DNA of 64,000 nt from Chelatococcus sp. HY11 (GTDB lineage: Bacteria; Pseudomonadota; Alphaproteobacteria; Rhizobiales; Beijerinckiaceae): NCBI RefSeq assembly GCF_018398335.1, contig NZ_JAHBRX010000001.1, forward strand, positions 2,968,001-3,032,000. Direction: 5' to 3'. Of the stretch, positions 44,944 through 53,729 are shown one piece after another; positions within the stretch are counted from its first letter, which is position 1; each line of letters starts with the position of its first letter. A program made the position numbers and the translations under genes. The notes beneath the pieces are model-generated. The model was not told the origin of the DNA. It did not search any database and worked only from the letters and a program-made list of their open reading frames with translations.

Positions 44944-45908
44944 TCAGCGTTTTGTCTTCTCGGGCGGGTTCCGCTCGTTCATGAGCTCCCAGATCTCTTC
45001 CGCGCGCCAGGATGTTGTTCCGCCCAGACGCACCGGCTGGGGAAACTCGCCCGTCTTCACTTTCGTCCAGAAGGTGGACTTGCTCAGGGGCAATGGGCCA
45101 CCTGGCGCCAGAATCTGCTTCAACCGGACCAACCCAGTCCGTGGCATCTCCGTCTGCGTTGTTTGTTGGTTCGTATTCTCGGCCGTCGGTTTCTCATCCG
45201 GGGCAACTTGAGTTGGTGCAGGCGATGCAACTGCATTCGGCTTTTTCCCTTTCTCAGCGCGTGGTGCTTTCGGCTTCCCGCTTCTCCGGTCTTGCGGGCG
45301 TGGTTGCTCCCTCAAAGCCTCCCCGAACGCGGCATCCCCCAGCCAATCGGCCAGCTGCTGCGGAATGACCCTGCCGTCATGACCAACGAGGCCGATCGCC
45401 ACAGCCCGTCGGATTCGCTCGTGCTGCTCCTTGAAGCACTTGATTGTTGGCAGCGCCTCATCGGCCACCGGCGACCCCTCGTCAAGTAAATGCGGATCTT
45501 TGCCGAGGGATAAGGCCGCGGCTCCGCCACTGTCCAGAATGGCATTTCCCACCATGCGGCCATATCGAACGATGCGCCTGGTCGACTGCAAGGCAACAAT
45601 CGATCACGAAGCTCAGGCATGGGGAGTGGCTGCAACGTGGTATAGAGCGCCGCCGCGGCCATGATCGCATCCTGAGTCTCGGTCTGCTCGTCATCGCTCC
45701 AGTCTTGCGGATCGGAAAAAGCGGGCGAGCCCGCCAGCGTACGCCCTATTGCATCATTAGGCAGCACGCCTTCAGACAGCGCACGCACGACGTCTCTCAG
45801 TTCGTCGGCGATCAGCGGAAAGCTGAGCTCCAGGATCGCCCGTATATGGCCTTCGCGATCAGTCGCGTCAGGCTGATGCCGAAGCAGCTTCCGCAACACC
45901 CGTGCCAC
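44944..45908 (-). pseudogene. AlpA-domain protein gene, apparently frameshifted
   Basis: From a GTG at 45908 (preceded by GGGGGAT) one frame is protein-like to about 45590 (HIRAILELSFPLIADELRDV; QTETQDAIMAAAALYTTL; ELRDRLL). From there the next frame is protein-like to 44944: RMVGNAILDSGGAAALSLGK, FKEQHERIRRAVAIGL, then a Pro/Lys linker and an AlpA domain (TGLVRLKQILAPGGPLPLSK; TSWRAEEIWELMNERN). The simplest reading is one ~320-residue gene with a frameshift near TTGTTGCCTTGCAG. If instead two genes overlap, the second starts near 45591. The AlpA part resembles the regulator at 32111. Confidence 0.6.
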
Positions 45909-46178
45909 GTGATCCCCCTATTCCCCCAGCGGCACCTTAGCAGGCAGGCCAGACCTTGCCATCTTTCCATGCCGCATTCCCAATGGGGAAGAGAGTGCGT
46001 CCTTCTCACGATGGTGACTTATTGCGGCTTGATCCTAATGGCCGCTTTGCGCCCCCATGCACGAACCCGCTTCGCGGGAGGGGCGCCTTTGCCTGAGATG
46101 GCGTAGTATTCGTAGCCTTTGAGCAGGTAGCGTCGGGCGAGCCGACCATGGAGTTCCCTTCAACGAGAGGAACTCGCC

Positions 46179-47081
46179 ATGGCTACCCCGTCGACCGATG
46201 CAACCGTTTCGCCGCTTCGCCAGCGCATGCAGCACGACATGCTCATGCGGGGCCTCGGCTCCCACACGCGGCAGGACTACGTTCGTCACGTCCGGTGCTT
46301 CGCCGCGTTCCTCGGCCGCTCGCCCGACACCGCGACGCCGGAGAATATCCACCGCTTCCAGCTTGATCAGCATGAGAAGGGCGTAGGACCCGCGACCATC
46401 AACGGCGCGGTGTCAGCGCTGCGGTTCCTATTTCTGGTGACACTGCAGCGCCGGGATCTGTCGCGCGCCTTGGTGATCACCCGCTATCATCGCAAGCTGC
46501 CGGATGTGCTCAGCGTGGAGGAAGCGGGGCGGCGGCTCAAAGCCGCACCGGGCCTCAAGTACAAGGCTGCGCTCGGCGGCGCCTATGGCGCAGGCCTGCG
46601 CGTGTTCGAGGTCGCGCACCTCAAGGTTGATGACGTGGACTCGACACGCATGCTGCTCCGTGTCGAGCAGGGCAAGGGCTGCAAGGATCGCAACACGATG
46701 CTCTCGCCGCAGCTCCTGGAACTGCTGCGGCTGTGGTGGCGCGAAGGCAGGCGACGCGGGATCATGCTTCCGCATGGCTGGCTGTTCCCCTGCCGCAGCC
46801 GAACCGATCCGATCTCATCACGGCAACTGCATCGCACGGTCCAGGAGGCCGCCGAGGTCGCCGGCATCCGCAAGCGCGTCAGCCCGCACACGCTGCGTCA
46901 CAGCTTCGCCACCCACCTGCTCGAACAGGATGTCGACATCCGCGTCATCCAGGTCCTGTTCGGCCACAGCAAGCAGACGACCGCGCTCTACGCCAAGGTC
47001 TCGACCCGGAGGATCCACGCTGTCACCGGGCCGCTCGACCGGCTGATGGCGCTGATGGAGGACAAGACGCCGTCGGAGTAA
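46179..47081 (+). CDS. Tyrosine recombinase associated with IS91-type transposase
   Basis: The 300-residue product is a full-length tyrosine recombinase. The N-terminal SAM-like core-binding domain is RMQHDMLMRGLGSHTRQDYV and RHVRCFAAFLGRSPDT. Catalytic residues lie in YGAGLRVFEVAHL (Arg), SPHTLRHSFATHLLE (H-x-x-R) and LFGHSKQTTALYAKV (His and Tyr). It is immediately followed, 3 bp later, by the transposase start, so the two are coupled. This pairing recurs at 58736-59524. The role of the recombinase in IS91-type transposition is not established. Confidence 0.92.
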   Translation: MATPSTDATVSPLRQRMQHDMLMRGLGSHTRQDYVRHVRCFAAFLGRSPDTATPENIHRFQLDQHEKGVGPATINGAVSALRFLFLVTLQRRDLSRALVITRYHRKLPDVLSVEEAGRRLKAAPGLKYKAALGGAYGAGLRVFEVAHLKVDDVDSTRMLLRVEQGKGCKDRNTMLSPQLLELLRLWWREGRRRGIMLPHGWLFPCRSRTDPISSRQLHRTVQEAAEVAGIRKRVSPHTLRHSFATHLLEQDVDIRVIQVLFGHSKQTTALYAKVSTRRIHAVTGPLDRLMALMEDKTPSE

Positions 47082-47084
47082 GGC

Positions 47085-48227
47085 GTGCGCGCCTCGATCG
47101 AGGTCGCCGACATCTTCCGCGCAGCAGGCCCAGCATACCGGGCCGCCAATGCAGGGCACCTGAGCCTCGCCCAGCTCAAGGTCATGTCGGCGATCGAGCA
47201 TTGCCGCACCGCGGCCCTCGGCGGTCACGTCGAGGCCTGCGAGAACTGCGGCCAGTGGCGGATCGCCTACAACTCCTGCCGCAACCGACACTGCCCGAAG
47301 TGCCAGGGCGCGGCGGCGCGGACATGGCTTGCCGAGCGCGAGGCAGATCTCTTGCCGCTCGGCCACTTCCACGTCGTGTTCACGCTGCCGGCCGAGATCG
47401 CGGACATCGCCTTCCAGAACAAGGCGCTCGTCTACGATCTGCTGTTCAGGGCGGCGTCGGAGACGATGCTGACGATTGCCGCCGACCCAAGACACCTCGG
47501 CGCCCGCATCGGCATCACCGCCGTGCTCCACACATGGGGATCGGCGATGACCCACCATCCGCACGTGCACATGATCGTGCCGGGCGGTGGCATCGCGCCT
47601 GACGCGAGCCGCTGGATCTCGTCGCAGCCGGCCTTTCTTCTCCCAGTTCGTGTGGTCGGCAAGCTGTTCCGACGGCTCTTCCTCACGCGGCTGGTCGCGC
47701 TGCGCGATGCCGATCGGCTTGCCTTCTTCGGTTCGCTGGCGCACCTCACCGAGCGACGCGCCTTCCTGCGCCACCTTGCTCCCGTCCAGGGGACGCGATG
47801 GGTCGTCTATGCCAAGGCGCCCTTCGCCGGACCAGAGGCGGTGCTGGCCTACCTGTCGCGCTACACCCACCGGGTGGCGATCTCGAACAGCCGCCTGATG
47901 GCCTTCGACGAGACCAGCGTCACCTTTCGCTACAAGGACTACCGCCGCGACGGCGCGGACCGGCAATAGATCATGGCGCTTGCGGTCGATGAGTTCATCC
48001 GCCGTTTCCTGCTTCACGTCCTGCCGCGAGGCTTCCATCGCATCCGGCATTACGGTCTGCTCGCCGGCTCCGCCCGCAAGGCCAGTCTCGCACGCGCCCG
48101 AGAACTCTTGGATGTCGCCACGCCACCCGATGCCAACACGCCAGTCGAATCGGACGACTACCGCCCACCATGTCCCTGCTGCGGCGGGCGCATGATCATC
48201 ATCGAGACCTTCAAACGCTGGAGATAG
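47085..48227 (+). pseudogene. IS91-family transposase with premature stop codons
   Basis: The start at 47085 is a GTG. The product has the N-terminal zinc-binding region (ACENCGQWRIAYNSCRNRHC, PKCQ) and the HUH motif HHPHVHMIVPGGG, followed by YTHRVAISNSRL. A TAG at 47967-47969 interrupts the frame where the sister copy has CAG (RQQVMTLA). The same frame then continues with MALAVDEFIRRFLLHVLPRG to an early stop at 48225-48227, where the sister copy reads on (WRQPRGPP). The N-terminal fragment is 294 residues. It is probably inactive. Confidence 0.88.
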
Positions 48228-49338
48228 CCGCGCGGACCGCCACATCGATCGGCAGCAGGCCGGGAGGCCGAGCCATGACCCGACATGGCCTGATTCCAGC
48301 ATTAGCCGCAGGCGCCCCGCCTCCGACAACGGACCCGCGCGTGTCCGCGGCAATCACGTATGCCGTCATGTTCCCGTCCAGACCAGTTTCGGGCCGCCAA
48401 TACCGCGCGAAAGAGCAACGAAGCAGCCTGTCCGCATCCCCCTCGGCGCTTCCCAGCGCCGGTCGCGCCAACGCTGACATGGGCCGCAGTTCGAAATCCC
48501 CATAGCCATCGACTGTGGCCCGCGGGTTCCTGCATGAGAGGCTTTCGTACGCCTGCCGGCACCCGAAACCCTTCACCATAGCAGCCATTTGGCGAGTTGC
48601 TCCACGAGCCTATCAGCAGACGTCGCCCTAATGCAGTTTGGATGTCCGTGTTGTTGAACCTTTTGGCTATCCATAATCCGCAGCCGTTAAGCTGCCGTAG
48701 GCGGGTATGGCAGTTAGACGAGATTGGGAAAATGTGTCGAGACATCCACAATGTCGATGCGAACGGTCGTTCATGAAGATCGGTGCCACCTCTTCCACAC
48801 CGCAGTTGCGCGGAATGAACTGCGTCACGATCATCTTGACGATTTTCAGGATTTCTTAGTAACATTCCCCGGATTGGGACTGAGTATCGCTATCTTACAC
48901 ACCCACGCGCCGCCAAAGTTACGTTATGCGGACTTTGAGGTCTGGTCTCTCGGCCTGCTCGGCGCATTCTGACAGGATCTGGCAGTCAAGCGCTGCGCCT
49001 TCTTCGACTGTCGCGGCGGCGAAAATGATTTTTCATTGCCAAGAGAAAACATGTGGGGCATTCGAATCAGAATGACGTTTGTGAACAGATGAATATCTGG
49101 ACCTGAATGCTTTTGCCGAGTGGACATGTTGTGTGCCTTGTTTACATAAGTAGTGCCGGGTCCGGTTTTGGCCACGCCTGCGATGCGTGGACAACTGGCG
49201 GGGGGACGGAGAGCAGCGCCTTATCGAAGCGCGCGTAGCAGTGTGGGCCGGTCGAGATCAGATTTTGGGATCCGGTGAACGCCGCGTGCGCTCGCCGGCC
49301 CATTCATCACTGACAAGAGCGGCAATAGGGGCACGGGC
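48228..49338. other. 3' end of IS91 copy 1 and gene-poor flank of the defence block
   Basis: Bases 48228-48580 belong to the IS91 element and end with the block at 48542-48569, which repeats in inverse orientation at 57244-57271 with 26 of 28 identities. The 750 bp that follow are comparatively AT-rich and contain no supported gene. They probably include the promoter of the DUF2235 gene at 49339. Confidence 0.55.
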
Positions 49339-50508
49339 ATGCCGAAGAACATCGTCATCCTGCTGGATGGCACATCGAACGAGATAGAGCGCGACCGCAC
49401 CAATATTCTGCGTCTGTATGGCGTTCTGGCGAAGGACGCCGAACAGCTCGTCTATTATGATCCAGGCGTTGGAACGTTTGGCGCGGAAGGGGCTTGGTCG
49501 CGATTCCGGCGCAAGGCACATGAGGTCTGGGGCCTCGCTACTGGTTGGGGGCTCGATCACAATGTGAAGGAGGCCTATCGCTTCCTCGTCGAGAACTACG
49601 ACAACGGCAAGCGCCGGGGCGAAGATCCGGTCGAACGCGACCAAATCTTCATCTTCGGGTTCAGCCGCGGCGCGTACTCTGCGCGCGTGCTGGCCGGGTT
49701 CATCCATGCTGTCGGCTTGATCGAGCCGCGCAATCTCAACCTGCTCGACTACGTCTATCGGGCCTATAAATCGATCGGGGAGGATGAGAAGCAGGAGGCA
49801 TTTGCCGAGGTCCGCATGTACGAACGCATTCTCAAACCTGACCGGCCGCCGATCCGGATGCTCGGCTTGTTCGACACCGTGGGATCGGTAATCGAGAGCG
49901 GACGAAACGGTCTGCGGCTCAAGTCGCACGCGTTCACCAGCCACAACACTAGCGTCCAATCGGTGTCTCATGCCGTCGCGATCGACGAAAAACGAACTAT
50001 GTTCCGCCCGCAACTCTGGCCAACTGGTCAGGAATATTGGGGCAACCCATTCAACAACGCCGCGGCTCAGCCTCAGGACGTGAGCGAGGTCTGGTTCGCC
50101 GGCGGGCATGGCGACGTCGGCGGCGGTTATCCGGAAGCCGACAGCGCACTGTGCAAGGTGCCGCTCCTGTGGATGATCGGACGCGCGAAACTCTGCGACC
50201 TGCGTATCCGCCAGCAGAGCGTCAACGCGATCGTGGTGGGCGCAAAAGAGGGAGCCAAATATGTCGCGCCGAACGCGCTCGGCAGCGCTCACGAGACCAT
50301 GAGCTTCGCTTGGTCGATCCTCGAAATTGTGCCGCGCCGAAGGCCCAAAGGCTCGTTGCGCCCCTCCCTATTCGGCATCAGTCTCCCCCTCTTTGAGCGA
50401 CGGCGTCTTCCGAACGGTGCTCGACTCCATCGCTCGGTCGCCGAGCGAAAGGAGCAGTTAGGACAATGGGCACCGAATATTCCGTCCGACTATGAGGTGG
50501 AGCCATGA
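49339..50508 (+). CDS. DUF2235 domain protein (T6SS-type phospholipase-like alpha/beta hydrolase)
   Basis: The 389-residue product matches DUF2235: it opens with KNIVILLDGTSNEIERDRTN, has DPGVGTFGAEG, and shows the nucleophile elbow IFGFSRGAYSARVLAGF (Ser 109 in G-x-S-x-G). The later AGGHGDVGGGY block is expected to hold the catalytic Asp. The family includes Tle-type lipases delivered by type VI secretion and uncharacterised hydrolases. No vgr, hcp or immunity gene is nearby. The gene precedes a putative nuclease and Hachiman genes, so a defence-related role is possible but unproven. Confidence 0.85.
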   Translation: MPKNIVILLDGTSNEIERDRTNILRLYGVLAKDAEQLVYYDPGVGTFGAEGAWSRFRRKAHEVWGLATGWGLDHNVKEAYRFLVENYDNGKRRGEDPVERDQIFIFGFSRGAYSARVLAGFIHAVGLIEPRNLNLLDYVYRAYKSIGEDEKQEAFAEVRMYERILKPDRPPIRMLGLFDTVGSVIESGRNGLRLKSHAFTSHNTSVQSVSHAVAIDEKRTMFRPQLWPTGQEYWGNPFNNAAAQPQDVSEVWFAGGHGDVGGGYPEADSALCKVPLLWMIGRAKLCDLRIRQQSVNAIVVGAKEGAKYVAPNALGSAHETMSFAWSILEIVPRRRPKGSLRPSLFGISLPLFERRRLPNGARLHRSVAERKEQLGQWAPNIPSDYEVEP

Positions 50509-50650
50509 TCCGCGCGTTCGCTCGATCGGCCGGGGTCTGCAAGGCGTCAGGGCATAAAGGGGTCCGAGGGCGTGCAGAAGATCGCCTCCGCTCGCGCGGT
50601 GGAAGCACTCTTGGATGGATACGCATTCACACCTGACGGGGGAGCAGGAA

Positions 50651-52453
50651 ATGGCTGACGCAATTGATGGAGGGCACGGTGATGGCGGTGCAGCAGGCTT
50701 TCACGCTGCCCTCACTCCATTCATTTCCCTAACTCTCGCCAAGGTAGCAGGAGTTCCTGTCGCCGACCAGCTCGAACGCTGTCTCGCAGATATCGAGGCG
50801 ATCTGCGCGACCGAGGAGCAGCCGACCACATCGGATTTCACGCGATTGCCTGAGCTTCAGCACGCCGGTGTCCGCTTGCAGACGATGTGGTACAAGCGCA
50901 CGCTCAAGCCTGCCTGGACCGGCGCCGCGGAGTTCGTCGATATCCAGCACCATCTCGTCATCGCGCTTGTGGGCAAGGGCCATCTGGCGCTCCATATCAG
51001 CGATCCCAAAATAAAAGGGCTGCTGCGCGGAGCACTGATTAGGGACTGTGACGCGGACGCACCCCTGACCTGGCTCTTGCCTATATCCCGTTCAACCATG
51101 GCCGCAGCATTTCTCGAGAATGGCCAGGCGCGGACCCTTTGGCTGTCGGGCGTTCACCGGAGAAGTGCCACGAAGGCCGATGCCAAGATCCTTGCCGGAC
51201 AGGATCTGGACTATTCGCTCGACCCCTTTGATGACCAGAGCTTCTACTGGTCGGCCGCGCGTTCGCGCAGTGCCGCGCTGGAGGTCACTGTGGGCGTGTC
51301 GCCCAAGGCCTCGCGAGTCTGGCTCGGCAAGGCAAATTCGATCGAAGGATTCGCCGCTTCGGCGGCGCTGCTCATAAATGCTGTCGCGGCCGCGAAGCAG
51401 GGAGCCACCGAGCCATTCCGCTTTCTCGCAACCCCGGTGCAGGCGCTCGACCCTGCAAAGGTCAAAGACGGATATGACCTGTCGATCCTGCCACCTGATA
51501 TGCTCGACGACGGTGAAGAGGATGCGGATACGGTCAATGCCGATGCCGCGCTGGTGATCTCCTCCAGTCTTGTCGTTGAAGCCGCCGATGGCTCAAATTT
51601 GTCGGTAAGCGTCGAGATCAACGGCAGCGCGATCGGTAGGGTGCGCCTCGAGGTCAGCGTCACGCGCGATGGCAAGGTGAAGTTCAAGGTCTCCGATCCG
51701 AAGCCGGCCGGTATCGACGATGACGCCTTCAATCGTATCAAAACGCTGCTCGGGCGCGGCGTCGGTGTAAACATACGCTATGACAGCGGGCACAGTGTGT
51801 CCGATAGGCAGGTCTATGCCTTAAGAATGCCGCGGATTGCCTTCTCGAATTTCGAGACAGAGGACTTCAGCGGCTATGCCGTAAAACAGGAAAAACCACA
51901 TGACCTCAGCAAGATCGGCAAGGAAAAAAGCCTGTTCTGCTGGGTCCAGAACACCCACAAGGGATGGCTCGCCTGCGACGATGGCGCGAATGAAAAGGCG
52001 GACTTCATCCACCTCAATGTCAGCGGCCCAAAACCAATTCTGTCGCTTATCCATGTGAAAGGGGCAAAGAGTGACACGACCGGCCGTAGGCTCTCTGTCG
52101 CGGCCTACGAGGTCGTTACCGGTCAGGCGATAAAGAACCTCCAGTGGCTCGACAAACAGGCGCTCGCCAAGGGCCTCTCGCAAGCGGTGCGCGCAACGAA
52201 CTATTGGTGGAAGGACGGCGACCCTGTAGCGAAAGATGCGCTCGTGGACGCGATTGAGGGCCTCGGCGACGACTATACCCGGCGCGTCGTCGTGGTGCAG
52301 CCGCATGTTACGGAAGCCGCACGGACTAAAGCCGAGGCCGCCAAGACTGGCGTAAACCGGCTGCGTCTCGATCAGTTGAGCACGCTGCTCGCCAGTGCCT
52401 GGCGTAGTTGCAACGGGCTTGGCGCCGAGTTCACGGTGATCTGGGCCAAATAG
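50651..52453 (+). CDS. Unrecognised large protein with PD-(D/E)xK-like C-terminal domain
   Basis: The 600-residue product is not assigned to a family. Residues about 1-400 are mixed alpha/beta with no motif. The C-terminal part has FCWVQNTHKGWLACDDGANE, then ADFIHLN (Asp 451) and about 17 residues on LIHVKGA (His 468, Lys 470), in the spacing of a nuclease D...(E/H)xK site, followed by the helix AYEVVTGQAIKNLQWLDKQA. This is reminiscent of restriction-endonuclease folds, but that is inference from pattern. The ATG at 50651 follows GGAGCAGGAA; an in-frame ATG at 50615 is an alternative. It lies on the same strand between DUF2235 and hamA, inside the defence block. Confidence 0.65.
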   Translation: MADAIDGGHGDGGAAGFHAALTPFISLTLAKVAGVPVADQLERCLADIEAICATEEQPTTSDFTRLPELQHAGVRLQTMWYKRTLKPAWTGAAEFVDIQHHLVIALVGKGHLALHISDPKIKGLLRGALIRDCDADAPLTWLLPISRSTMAAAFLENGQARTLWLSGVHRRSATKADAKILAGQDLDYSLDPFDDQSFYWSAARSRSAALEVTVGVSPKASRVWLGKANSIEGFAASAALLINAVAAAKQGATEPFRFLATPVQALDPAKVKDGYDLSILPPDMLDDGEEDADTVNADAALVISSSLVVEAADGSNLSVSVEINGSAIGRVRLEVSVTRDGKVKFKVSDPKPAGIDDDAFNRIKTLLGRGVGVNIRYDSGHSVSDRQVYALRMPRIAFSNFETEDFSGYAVKQEKPHDLSKIGKEKSLFCWVQNTHKGWLACDDGANEKADFIHLNVSGPKPILSLIHVKGAKSDTTGRRLSVAAYEVVTGQAIKNLQWLDKQALAKGLSQAVRATNYWWKDGDPVAKDALVDAIEGLGDDYTRRVVVVQPHVTEAARTKAEAAKTGVNRLRLDQLSTLLASAWRSCNGLGAEFTVIWAK

Positions 52454-52763
52454 AGGTTTGCGCCCGCTGTGGATGGAGAGTGGGCTGACTGCTCTCGGGT
52501 GCGCAAACTGCCTAAGTGTACACTCGTTCAAGAAGTCGAATGCCAGCTACGCTTCGATGCCTGCTGCGCCTTCTGCCGCAGCTATCGCACCTCGATTTCA
52601 ACGTAGCACGAGGAGCTGGCACCTTAAAGAATGCTGATTCAACAACAGATTGGCGGACAGGCCCAATACAGGCGGTAACAAGTTAGGCGTCAAGATGGCC
52701 AGTTTTCAGAATCACTGCTAAGTAACAGAGATCATGCGGGCCTTGAAGATGAGGAAGTAGGGC
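52454..52763. promoter_or_regulatory. Gap before the Hachiman genes
   Basis: About 310 bp without a supported gene, separating the nuclease-like gene from hamA. It most likely contains the hamAB promoter. GAGGAAG at about 52751-52757 serves as the ribosome-binding site for the TTG start of hamA. No clear terminator hairpin is visible. Confidence 0.45.
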
Positions 52764-53729
52764 TTGGTTGACACGAATGTGCTGGCGCCGCTTTCCTTGG
52801 CAGACTTCGAGCAGGCGATCGCTTCCAAACCCAACACTCTCGAAGTCCACCTTGATCTGGTGGAGCGCGATATCGAAGTTGAGGGCTGCAAGGTCCACAT
52901 ACACTGCCATTGCTTGAAAGTGGACGCAGATGGGCGCGTGAGTCCAATTCGGCTCGCCGAATTCATGCGCTCAGCGGTGATCGACTATGCGATCCCGCAC
53001 GAGGCGCGCCAGCGCGCCAAGGAGCGAGACAACAGGGAAGGCGGTTCCGCCGCCACGATCGAACTCTACCATCGCGCATTGGGTACGTTCACCGATCTCA
53101 AGACCTCTGGCGAAGGCGGCGAACTCCTCCTCTACCTACTCGCCGAACGCTTCCTCAATCTGCCACAGATCCTCTGCAAAATGTCGCTTAAGACAAGTGC
53201 GCAGGTGCACTACCACGGGGCAGATGGCGTATACGCCGACGTGGACGAAGACGGAGTGCTGAACCTCTACTGGGGGGAGTCAAAGATCCACGCCGACCCA
53301 GCCAAGGCGATTCGAGAATGCCTTAGCTCATTGAAGCCGTTTCTCGACGAGGAAGAGGGAGAGTCGGCCAAGCGCGAACGGGACCTTGTGTTGTTGAGCG
53401 AGCGGGCCGATCTCGGAAAGCCGGACCTCAACGCCTCGCTACGCCGGTTCTTCGACCAGACGGATCCGCTCGTGAAGAGGAAGCGATATCGCGCGGTCGC
53501 CCTCGTGGGCTTCGACAGCGAAGCCTATCCGACCGCTGGCGCAAAGTGTGGCGCAAATGACATCGTCGATGCGTCAAGGGACGCGCTCAAGAAATGGTCC
53601 GAGAACGTCGGGAACCGACTGATCCTCGAGAAACTCACCGACTGCCAGATCGAGTTTCTCTGCCTGCCGCTTCCTAACGCCGAGGCTTTCCGCTTGGCTG
53701 TGCTCGACTCCCTGGGACTGGCCAAGTGA
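52764..53729 (+). CDS. hamA: Hachiman defence protein HamA (DUF1837 nuclease)
   Basis: The 321-residue product matches HamA/DUF1837: GEGGELLLYLLAERFLNLPQ, then KMSLKTSAQVHYHGADGVY, and LNLYWGESKIH. The last two hold the PD-(D/E)xK-type residues Asp 154 and Glu 172-x-Lys 174. In Hachiman, HamA is the nuclease effector held by the HamB helicase. The start is probably the TTG at 52764 (GAGGAAG nearby); GTG at 52779 is possible. Its TGA stop overlaps the GTG start of hamB (GTGA), so the partners are co-translated, as expected for a complex. Confidence 0.92.
   Translation: MVDTNVLAPLSLADFEQAIASKPNTLEVHLDLVERDIEVEGCKVHIHCHCLKVDADGRVSPIRLAEFMRSAVIDYAIPHEARQRAKERDNREGGSAATIELYHRALGTFTDLKTSGEGGELLLYLLAERFLNLPQILCKMSLKTSAQVHYHGADGVYADVDEDGVLNLYWGESKIHADPAKAIRECLSSLKPFLDEEEGESAKRERDLVLLSERADLGKPDLNASLRRFFDQTDPLVKRKRYRAVALVGFDSEAYPTAGAKCGANDIVDASRDALKKWSENVGNRLILEKLTDCQIEFLCLPLPNAEAFRLAVLDSLGLAK

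Larger units (their letters stand above)
46110..48580 (+). mobile_element. IS91-type element with integrase, copy 1 (transposase broken)
   Basis: An integrase gene (46179-47081) and an IS91-family transposase gene (47085-48227) are followed by about 350 bp that end in a conserved 28-bp block (48542-48569). The same gene order, followed by the same block, occurs in the inverted copy at 57229-59700. The left boundary is approximate. The transposase carries in-frame stops. Confidence 0.75.

Noticed and set aside
46818-48353. Long minus-strand open frame of about 511 codons
   Set aside because: It lies opposite the IS91 recombinase and transposase genes, is Arg/Gly/Asp-rich without any motif, and is explained as a GC-rich antisense frame.
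48590-49338. Small gene between IS91 copy 1 and the DUF2235 gene
   Set aside because: Short frames exist on both strands (for example 48724-48972), but none has a ribosome-binding site, plausible composition or recognised product.
49339-50508. Type VI secretion effector assignment for the DUF2235 protein
   Set aside because: The family includes such effectors, but no vgrG, hcp, PAAR, adaptor or immunity gene is adjacent.
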